48,331 nt of DNA from Parafrankia sp. EUN1f (GTDB taxonomy: Bacteria > Actinomycetota > Actinomycetes > Frankiales > Frankiaceae), in assembly GCF_000177675.1 (NCBI RefSeq), contig NZ_ADGX01000062.1, positions 1-48,331 of the forward strand, given 5' to 3'. Under the pieces are notes generated by a model. The model saw only the letters and a list, made by a program, of their open reading frames with translations. It was not told where the DNA came from and searched no databases. Below, in pieces: positions 42,399 to 48,331 of the stretch (the first letter of the stretch is position 1; the number at the start of each line of letters is the position of its first letter). A program made the translations under genes and the position numbers.

Positions 42399-43601
42399 CT
42401 ACATGCGCGGCCCGGCGGTAGCCGACCGGGCGTCCTTCAGCAGGTCCCACAGCACCGCTGCGGTGTTGAACGCGGTCGGGCCGGTCAGCGCCGGCCACCC
42501 GTGCCCCAGCGTCGGCAGGACGTACTGGACGAGGTGGGCCGATGTCGAGCAGAGCGTCTCGTGCCGGATCGCGACCGGCGTGGTCGTGGGTGTGGCCTGC
42601 TGCGATGGGACAGCTGCCCCCGCCGCCGTCCCGGAGCCGGCCGTCCCGGAGCCGGCCGTCCCGGAGCCGGCCAGCTGGCCGTCGGGTCCCGCGGCCGAGA
42701 TGATCGCGGACGCGGCTCCGTCGCCGGTGGGCGTGCCGGCGGAGCCGGAGGAGGCCGCCGTGGGGTTCGTGCTGGCACCGATGGGGCGGCCGTCCGCGCC
42801 GGTGTAGCTCGTGTCGCCGGGCTGGGTGGGCGCCGGGCAGCCGTCGACCGCGCGGAACGGCGCGAGGCTGACGTCCACCGGCGTGATCCCGGTCTGCAAC
42901 GGCTCCGACCACAGTGTTCCAGCGTAGGGGACGTGCCCGTCCAGACTGCCGTGGATCTCCACTGTGGTCAGTGGCGCCGACGGGGCGCAGCTGAGCGTCT
43001 GCAGGCTGGCTGCGACGGCGGCGAAGCCTGCGAGCTCGTCGCCGTGCTCGCAGGCGTAGCGGTAGGCGAGCATTCCGCCGTTCGACAGTCCGATGATGCT
43101 GACTCGCCGGGGGTCGATGGGGTATCTGGTCTCCAGATGCGCGATGAGCGAACGCAGCCAGGCGACGTCGTCGACGCCTGACGCGGCGGCGGCGCCGCAG
43201 CAGGTACCCGCGTTCCAGGACAGGTTCAGGCCGTCGGGGTAGACGACCGCGAAGCCCGACGAGCGGGCGAACTCGTCCAGGCCCCAGCCGAGCTGCGGCT
43301 CGCTGCCGTCGTGGTAAAGGCTGTGCAAAGCCACGACCAGGGGATACGGCTCGACCGTGCCGCTGTCCGGGAGCGTCAGCCGGATCTGACTACCGCGTCC
43401 ACTCCGCTCGAAGGCGTCCGGTCCCGATGTGGGCGACGGTGATGGCGAGGTTGTCGCGGTTACCGGACTGCCCGTCGCGCTGGCCTGCGGGGAGGAATCG
43501 TTGGCACCGATGAGTCCACAGCCGGTGACGACCATCATCGTCGCGAGCAGCGAGGTAAGAAGCCGGACCGCGACGACGCGGCGGCGGCGGGCGGCCGACA
43601 C
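42399..43601 (-). CDS. lpqC: LpqC-type lipoprotein esterase, PHB depolymerase family (400 aa)
   Basis: A signal peptide with lipobox MMVVTGCG anchors it. The alpha/beta-hydrolase shows PLVVALHSLYHDG (oxyanion side), GFAVVYPDGLNLSWNAGTCCGAAAASGVDD, the nucleophile elbow IIGLSNGGMLAYRYAC, the Asp region TTVEIHGSLDGHVPYAG and the catalytic His near TLGHGWPALTG. This is the pattern of feruloyl/poly-hydroxybutyrate esterase LpqC. A long low-complexity insertion (about residues 265-330) lies before the last His and includes three copies of a 15-bp unit giving AGSGT. Natural substrate unknown. Convergent with the previous gene. Confidence 0.87.
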   Translation of the reverse strand: MSAARRRRVVAVRLLTSLLATMMVVTGCGLIGANDSSPQASATGSPVTATTSPSPSPTSGPDAFERSGRGSQIRLTLPDSGTVEPYPLVVALHSLYHDGSEPQLGWGLDEFARSSGFAVVYPDGLNLSWNAGTCCGAAAASGVDDVAWLRSLIAHLETRYPIDPRRVSIIGLSNGGMLAYRYACEHGDELAGFAAVAASLQTLSCAPSAPLTTVEIHGSLDGHVPYAGTLWSEPLQTGITPVDVSLAPFRAVDGCPAPTQPGDTSYTGADGRPIGASTNPTAASSGSAGTPTGDGAASAIISAAGPDGQLAGSGTAGSGTAGSGTAAGAAVPSQQATPTTTPVAIRHETLCSTSAHLVQYVLPTLGHGWPALTGPTAFNTAAVLWDLLKDARSATAGPRM

Positions 43602-43638
43602 GACGGGTATTCTGACGCGCCGCCAACCTGGCCGTGCA

Positions 43639-44295
43639 TCAACGGTGTCGTTGATTACTCTTTGTATTTGAACTGCTGCGCGCGAGATCGCCCTCGCGCA
43701 CGACGTTCAGTCGCGGGCGCTCACGTGGCGCCCAACGATCCGCCGCGGGGTCGGCTCCGGACTGCTCCCGACCGGCTGGGGTCATGCTGCGGGAGTGCAT
43801 TGGTAGTGGCATGACGTTTCTCGTCTCGGCGTCGAACGCGCGGGCCTCGCCGTTCTGCGCCGCACCGCTCTGGGCCGTCTGGGCCGCGCTGCTCTGGGCC
43901 GCACCGATCCCGCGGTCGACCGGGCCACCGCGCTCGACCGGGCCGATTCTGCCCACGGTGCTGCGCGGGCCGCGACCCGTCTCGCTGTTCCTGCTGTTCT
44001 GGCCGTCCTCGGCTCCGTCCGCGCCGGCGGCTGGCGCGGCGTCGGCCAGCCAGATCTGGGGCGGCTCGGTACCTGGCATCGCCGTTTCGGCCGACCCGGC
44101 CGCGCTGCGATAGCGATCGAATGCCACCTGGGCGCGTGTCTCCAGGTCATCGACCCTCGCGAGCGACTCACGGACCCTGCGTTCACCGGCGGGGCCGGCG
44201 GCCAGCAGGTCGGACAGGCAGTGATCCACTGCCCGACGGGCTGCCAGCCAGCCAAGGAGCAGCCGTGAACGTTCCATGTCCGATGGCTCGTTCAC
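43639..44295 (-). CDS. Hypothetical protein with helical N-terminus (218 aa)
   Basis: GTG 44295 after GAAGGGA. Residues 1-75 (NEPSDMERSRLLLGWLAARRAVDHCLSDLLAAGPAGERRVRESLARVDDLETRAQVAFDRYR) look like two or three amphipathic helices, possibly a coiled coil. The rest is Ala/Gln/Gly/Arg-rich and disordered, ending NVVREGDLARSSSNTKSNQR. No membrane helix or signal peptide. I do not recognise a family. It lies 37 nt upstream of lpqC on the same strand, so they may be one transcript. Confidence 0.6.
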   Translation of the reverse strand: MNEPSDMERSRLLLGWLAARRAVDHCLSDLLAAGPAGERRVRESLARVDDLETRAQVAFDRYRSAAGSAETAMPGTEPPQIWLADAAPAAGADGAEDGQNSRNSETGRGPRSTVGRIGPVERGGPVDRGIGAAQSSAAQTAQSGAAQNGEARAFDAETRNVMPLPMHSRSMTPAGREQSGADPAADRWAPRERPRLNVVREGDLARSSSNTKSNQRHR

Positions 44296-44525
44296 CCGGA
44301 AGTCCCTTCGCTCGCAATCTCGTGACGCCACTGTGGCGTCGCCCTCCGCGAGGTGCTGATCGTCCGCTGTTCGTCCTGGCGTAGGGGGCTCCCCCCGTCG
44401 TGCGGAGCGGCGTCGGCGCCGCGCCGCGACCCGAAGTAGTTCTCGTCTTCCCAGAGTGCCCCACCCGGCGTCGTGGCGCGTCGTAGTTTGCCGAACGCGC
44501 CCCTACTGGTCGGTCAGAAGCGTGG

Positions 44526-45617
44526 TCAGGGGCTGGGCTGATCCCCCCGAACAGGGGGTGTGGGCGGTGGAGCAGGCTGCCCGGACCGTGGCGCGGTGCC
44601 CGTCGCTGGGGGCGGGACGGTGCGGTCCGCAGACGGTATCGGTCCCCGGGGATCGGCCGTCCGGCGGGTCGCCGTCGACGGACGCGGCGGCAGCGCCGGC
44701 ATCGGCCGTTCGCCTGGCGGTGGGATGGGCGGGCGCCGCGGGATGGGGGGCCGCGGGCCAGGCGCCGGGCGGGTCTCGCGGCGGACCTGCTCGGCTGAGG
44801 ACCCCTGGCCTGCGGAGGCTGTCTGGCCGGCGGAGGCTGTCTGGCTGGCTGAGGCTGCCTGGCCTGCGGGGGACGCCGGCTCGGTGGATGAGGGCGGCGG
44901 TGTGGTGGGTGCCGTCGGCGGGTGGCTGGTACGCCAGGCGGCACGAGCGTCCTCGGCGGCGTCCTCGGCGCGATCGAGAATCTCCTCCCAGCGGCTCTGC
45001 ATCGGACGGATCAGCCCACCGCCCACTCCGACCACGAGCACACCGGTGCCGGCGGCGAGTACCGCGTACAGCAGCGGGGTCGTGACGGAGGTTCCGATGC
45101 CGAGCTCGTCCAGGGCGGCCTTTCCGAAGAGGAGGCAGGCCGCCGCGGCGACGACCCGGCTCAGGGCGCGCCCGTGCGGCAGCCCGCTGAAGGAGTCGGT
45201 GAGGAACTGACGCGCGATGCCGGCCAGCGCCAGGCCGACCAGCACGATCGCGATCGCCAGCAGGAGCCGCACCAGCACTCCCAGGACCGCGCCGGCCATC
45301 CGGTCGGCCGGGCTGGGACCGAAGACGCCGAGCGCGACGCGCAGGACGGCCAGCAGACCTGCCACGGCGGCCAGCCGGAACAGCCCGTCGCGGACCATGG
45401 TGTCATGGCAGCGGAGCAGCCGGCCGATGCCGCTGCGGGCCAGCAGACGGTCGAAACCGTTGTCCTCCAGGGTCCGGTCCGCGAGACGGAGCAGGGCCCG
45501 GACGACGACCGCGCCGATCGCGAGGATCAGAGCGAAGACGATCACTTTGGGCCCGGTCTGCGCCATTCGCGACCAGGCGTCCGAGATGCCCTGATCCCAT
45601 TGCACGGCCTGCGTCAC
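44526..45617 (-). CDS. TM-helix-repeat membrane protein, mechanosensitive-channel-like (363 aa)
   Basis: The N-terminal part has repeated helices: GPKVIVFALILAIGAVVVRALLRLADRTLEDNGFDRLLARSGIG, then a second similar unit (MAGAVLGVLVRLLLAIAIVLVGLALAGIARQFLTDSF), and TPLLYAVLAAGTGVLVVGVGGG. This fits the conserved TM_helix module of small-conductance channel relatives, but without the MscS beta domain. The C-terminal 130 residues are a Pro/Ala/Ser-rich cytoplasmic tail with repeats (ASASQTASAGQTASAGQ). GTG 45617 is chosen because the first helix follows; frames extend upstream through the photolyase gene. It is divergent from the photolyase gene. Confidence 0.7.
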   Translation of the reverse strand: MTQAVQWDQGISDAWSRMAQTGPKVIVFALILAIGAVVVRALLRLADRTLEDNGFDRLLARSGIGRLLRCHDTMVRDGLFRLAAVAGLLAVLRVALGVFGPSPADRMAGAVLGVLVRLLLAIAIVLVGLALAGIARQFLTDSFSGLPHGRALSRVVAAAACLLFGKAALDELGIGTSVTTPLLYAVLAAGTGVLVVGVGGGLIRPMQSRWEEILDRAEDAAEDARAAWRTSHPPTAPTTPPPSSTEPASPAGQAASASQTASAGQTASAGQGSSAEQVRRETRPAPGPRPPIPRRPPIPPPGERPMPALPPRPSTATRRTADPRGPIPSADRTVPPPATGTAPRSGQPAPPPTPPVRGDQPSP

Positions 45618-45629
45618 CCCGACAGCACA

Positions 45630-45745
45630 ACAGTGTGTGGCTGGCGATGAAGTGATGCCACGCCGTGGACCTGTGTGGCACTGAAGTGGTCCACAGTGTG
45701 TTGCGGTGTGTGGGTCGTTACCTTCTGTGGATGAGATCGTCCACA
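45630..45745. promoter_or_regulatory. Divergent promoter region with repeated GTG(G)-rich palindromes
   Basis: Between the channel-like gene and the photolyase gene. GTGTGTGGC and CTGTGTGGC repeat. GTGGACC (near 45668-45674) and GGTCCAC (near 45691-45697) are inverted repeats, and GTGGC/GCCAC pair around 45640-45663. Such dyads suggest an operator controlling photolyase expression. I cannot assign a regulator. Confidence 0.35.
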
Positions 45746-47176
45746 TCGAGTCGGACCGTGTGGTGGCTGCGCCGGGACCTGCGCCTCGACGACAACCCGG
45801 CCCTGATCGCCGCGGCCGGGCAGGGCCCGGTGCTGGCACTGTTCGTCCTCGACGAGGCGCTCTGCCGCCCGGCCGGGCCGGTGCGGCTCGCGTTCCTCTA
45901 CCGCTGTCTGCGGGATCTCGACCGCAGGCTCGCCGGCCGGCTGTGCGTGCGCGCCGGCGACCCCGAACAGGTCGTCCCCGCCGTGGCGGGCGAGATCGGT
46001 GCCGACGTCGTCCACATCGCGGCCGACCACGGGCCGTACGGGCGTCGCCGCGACGAACGGGTCGCCCGGGCACTGCTCGCGGGCGGACGGGAGCTGCGGC
46101 GCACCGGCTCGGCCTATGCTGTCGAGCCCGGCCGGCTGGTCAAGCCGGACGGCTCGCCCTACCGGGTCTTCACCCCCTTCTACCGGGCCTGGAAGGCGCA
46201 CGGGTGGCCCGAGCCGGTCGCACCCGCGCCCACGGAGCCGGACTGGCTTGATCCGGCCTCGCTGAGCGGGGGCAGCGAGGAGATTCCCCCGGACCCCGTC
46301 CTCGACGGCGTCACGTTGCCCCCGCCGGGTGAGCAGGCCGCACATGACCGCCTGCACGCCTTCCTGCGTGGGCCGCTCGGCGACTACGCGCGGCACCGCG
46401 ACGAGCCGGCGGCCGACGTCACCTCGCGCCTGTCGCCCTACCTGAAATGGGGCTGCATACATCCGAGAACGGTGCTGGACGGCGTGCGCACGGCGACGGC
46501 TCCCTCGACCGACGGCGCCACCGACGGCGCCACGGAGGCGGCGGAGAAGTTCCGCAGCGAGATCGCGTGGCGGGAGTTCTACGCGGATGTCCTCGCGGCT
46601 AATCCATCCTCAGCACGGAGCGACCTCTCCGAAACCCTGGCCCGGATGTCCTATGAACCACCCGGCGAGAGCTTCGAGGCGTGGAAGTGGGGGCGAACCG
46701 GATATCCCATCGTCGATGCCGGGATGCGCCAGCTGCTGGCCGAGGGCTGGGTACACAACCGGGTACGGATGATCGAGGCGTCGTTCGTCTGCAAGGACCT
46801 CCACGTCCACTGGGCGCACGGGGCCCGCTGGTACCTGGAACGGCTGGTGGACGGCGACCTCGCCTCGAACAACCACGGGTGGCAGTGGACGGCCGGCACC
46901 GGCACCGACGCGGCGCCGTACTTCCGCGTCTTCAACCCCGTCTCCCAGGGCCGCAGGTTCGATCCCGACGGGGAGTACATCCGGCGCTGGGTTCCCGAGC
47001 TGCGCGGTCTGCCCGCCGAGCTGGTCCACGAGCCGTGGAAGTGCCCGGGCGGCCCACCGAACGGGTACCCGGGCCCGATCGTGGACCACGCGGTGGAGCG
47101 CCGTGACGCCCTTGCACGGCACGCGCAGGCCCGGAACGCGTCGGCCGGTGGGGCGTCGGCGCCGAGGCGGATCTGA
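45731..47176 (+). CDS. phrB: Deoxyribodipyrimidine photolyase (481 aa)
   Basis: Class I photolyase/cryptochrome: the N-terminal antenna domain (TVWWLRRDLRLDDNPALIAAA, VLALFVLDEALCRPAG) is followed by the FAD domain with SRLSPYLKWGCIHPRTVL, FRSEIAWREFYADVL, WGRTGYPIVDAGMRQLLAEGWVHNRVRMIEASFVCKDL and WQWTAGTGTDAAPYFRVFNPVSQGRRFDPDGEYIRRWVPEL. The enzyme splits UV-induced cyclobutane pyrimidine dimers with blue light. The start is ATG 45731. The complete set of motifs and length fit a functional repair enzyme; a cryptochrome role is less likely. Confidence 0.95.
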   Translation: MRSSTSSRTVWWLRRDLRLDDNPALIAAAGQGPVLALFVLDEALCRPAGPVRLAFLYRCLRDLDRRLAGRLCVRAGDPEQVVPAVAGEIGADVVHIAADHGPYGRRRDERVARALLAGGRELRRTGSAYAVEPGRLVKPDGSPYRVFTPFYRAWKAHGWPEPVAPAPTEPDWLDPASLSGGSEEIPPDPVLDGVTLPPPGEQAAHDRLHAFLRGPLGDYARHRDEPAADVTSRLSPYLKWGCIHPRTVLDGVRTATAPSTDGATDGATEAAEKFRSEIAWREFYADVLAANPSSARSDLSETLARMSYEPPGESFEAWKWGRTGYPIVDAGMRQLLAEGWVHNRVRMIEASFVCKDLHVHWAHGARWYLERLVDGDLASNNHGWQWTAGTGTDAAPYFRVFNPVSQGRRFDPDGEYIRRWVPELRGLPAELVHEPWKCPGGPPNGYPGPIVDHAVERRDALARHAQARNASAGGASAPRRI

Positions 47177-47531
47177 ATCGCCCGGCGCGGCCCGGTGCGG
47201 CGGATCGTCGGATGTTTCCCGTATCGGGTTGTTTGGTCTAGCCGCAAGTGGTGGTCGTGTCGGCTATCCGACACCATCCGATTCCCCTGTCCGCAGGTTC
47301 ACTCGGCTGCGATTGGCCACCCTTGAGATGGGCAGGGAGGCGGCGGGCTCGACTCCTCGCCCGTCCATCCGGTGGGGAAGTGACGGGCTCCATCGGACGT
47401 GGCCGCGTCGGTGCGGGATGTGGAGGGCAGCTCGTGCCGACGCGCCACGGGCACACCCGTCCGCCGGAGCGCCGTCGGGGCTGATCCCGACAGAGCGAGT
47501 CCGAAACGGCGCGTCCACCCGCGGCACGCGA

Positions 47532-47675
47532 CCCACCGGGGATCCCGCGGCGCCGCGCAGCGCCAGCAATCCGCCTCAAGAGGGGCAAAAGGGGCCGCAG
47601 GGCACCTGGCGATCCGCAAGAGGTGAGGATTGTGGCCGTCAGAACGACCAAAACTCTTCACGCATCGGACTCGCC
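47532..47675. repeat. Dispersed intergenic hairpin repeat, copy D
   Basis: 5' module CCCACCGGGGATCCCG..CTCAAGAGGGGCAAAAGGGG is almost identical to copy C2. The hairpin is degenerate: GGCCGT/ACGACC around CAGA and GTGAG/CTTCAC outside, within CTGGCGA...ACTCGCC. It lies in the 641-nt gap between the convergent photolyase and L,D-transpeptidase genes; the rest of the gap holds no gene I can support. Confidence 0.7.
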
Positions 47676-47758
47676 CATTCGGGGCATCGCGCTCAGACGT
47701 CCAGCAACGTTCGTGGAGTGTCAACCGTGCGAATCGCCGAACATCGGCGTGGACCGGA

Positions 47759-47797
47759 CCCGGGCTGATCAGCGCGAGTGAGGCTGATCAGCCCGGG
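47759..47797 (-). terminator. Perfect 15-bp hairpin after the L,D-transpeptidase gene
   Basis: CCCGGGCTGATCAGC (47759-47773) pairs without mismatch with GCTGATCAGCCCGGG (47783-47797) around a 9-nt loop, 20 nt beyond the stop codon. It is a convincing intrinsic-type terminator lacking a U-tract. Confidence 0.7.
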
Positions 47798-47817
47798 ATC
47801 ACCGGGACCGTCCGGGA

Positions 47818-48331
47818 TCAGGCGACGATCTCCACTGGCGTCCCCAGCGGGACGGTCTGTGCCAGCCGGGTGATCGAGTCGTTGCTCAGCCGGATGCAGC
47901 CGTGGCTGACGTCGCGGCCCAGCGAGCTCGGATCGTTCGTGCCGTGGATCCCGATGACCGGATCGCGGCCGCCGAAGTCGTCCAGGCTGGTGGAGAACCC
48001 GCTCAGGCCGAACGCGTACGGCCCGTAGGCACCGTTCGGGTTGCTTGGCCGCAGCAGCTCCATCAGGAAGAACCGGCCGCCGGGGGTGGGAGTGTCCGAG
48101 GTGCCGATGGCCACCTTCTCCTCCGCGATCTTCTGATCGCCGCTGAAGAGACGCAGCACGTGCGCGCCGCGCGCCACCTCGATGCGGTAAGGCGTCTGGC
48201 TCGCGTTGACCTGGGCGGCCTTCACCCAGCCGGTGCTTCCGTTGGGCTCGACGGGCAGCAGGACCTGCCACCATCCCGGCATCTTCGCCTGCACGAGGAA
48301 GACCCGCGGGGCCCCGTTCTCGTTCGGGTTC
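47818..48331 (-). CDS. L,D-transpeptidase (YkuD domain), partial (5' end beyond the right edge)
   Basis: The visible 170 C-terminal residues include an SH3-like stretch (WWQVLLPVEPNGSTGWVKAAQV) and the YkuD catalytic domain: YRIEVARGAHVLRLF, AIGTSDTPTPGGRFFLMEL, GIHGTNDPSSLGRDVSHGCIRLSNDSITRL. The catalytic cysteine is in SHGCIRL. The enzyme makes 3-3 crosslinks in peptidoglycan or attaches proteins to it, outside the membrane. The frame is open to the window edge, so the start and signal peptide are outside; an internal GTG at 48294 is not needed as a start. Confidence 0.92.
   Translation of the reverse strand, partial: NPNENGAPRVFLVQAKMPGWWQVLLPVEPNGSTGWVKAAQVNASQTPYRIEVARGAHVLRLFSGDQKIAEEKVAIGTSDTPTPGGRFFLMELLRPSNPNGAYGPYAFGLSGFSTSLDDFGGRDPVIGIHGTNDPSSLGRDVSHGCIRLSNDSITRLAQTVPLGTPVEIVA

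Overview
The window is chromosomal DNA of a very GC-rich actinobacterium. The evidence is GTG/TTG starts, long antisense open frames, an SCO5389-family protein, an F420-dependent LLM oxidoreductase, a FadE5-type acyl-CoA dehydrogenase, Zur and IdeR/DtxR-type operators, an actinobacterial DUF3376 patatin and a CopC-CopD fusion. The overall style (short tandem repeats inside genes, Pro/Gln-rich envelope proteins) suggests a Frankia-like genus, but that placement is inference. I see no rRNA, tRNA, CRISPR array, transposase or phage gene, so this looks like core and envelope chromosome rather than an island.

Layout. 1-5.7 kb: a patatin-like phospholipase cut by the left edge, divergent from fadE5 across an operator-like inverted repeat, then a small DUF6458 membrane protein. 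5.7-10.9 kb: a small hypothetical gene and a branched-chain 2-oxoacid dehydrogenase operon (E1alpha, E1beta, E2; E2 has a frame break), divergent from an LLM oxidoreductase. 11-13.5 kb: a CapA-type protein and a secreted protein behind a structured leader. 13.5-25 kb holds the zinc genes: zur sharing a Zur-box promoter region with an SCO5389-family gene, and a translationally coupled znuA-znuC-znuB-znuB2 operon with its own Zur box. Between them are a DHFR-like reductase, a GT-C-type membrane protein and an AlaA/AspC-type aminotransferase; an OmpA/lipoprotein pair follows.

25-31.3 kb: a DUF2470 heme/iron protein under a near-perfect IdeR/DtxR box, two small conserved proteins, a copper amine oxidase, an orphan LuxR-type response regulator and a MOSC protein. 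31.5-35.5 kb: a copper-handling cluster (membrane protein, YcnI, CopC-CopD). 35.9-45.6 kb: envelope and stress genes, namely a membrane-tethered sigma-region-2 protein, an HtrA protease with a second frame break, a Pro/Gln-repeat membrane protein, an LpqC-type esterase, a hypothetical protein and a TM-helix channel-like protein. 45.7-48.3 kb: a DNA photolyase and an L,D-transpeptidase cut by the right edge.

Four intergenic regions (about 5.0, 25.4, 35.5-35.8 and 47.6 kb) carry related hairpin repeats with conserved parts such as TTTTGGTCGT..ACGACCAAAA and CTCAAGAGGGGCAAAAGGG. All lie at gene 3' ends. This dispersed family is the most unusual structure here. Other notable points are a 7-codon relay ORF created by a tandem duplication inside the znu operon, two G/C-run frame breaks with the same signature, an array of octamers near GGTTCCGC, and a cluster of DnaA-box-like sites beside a parS-like half site.
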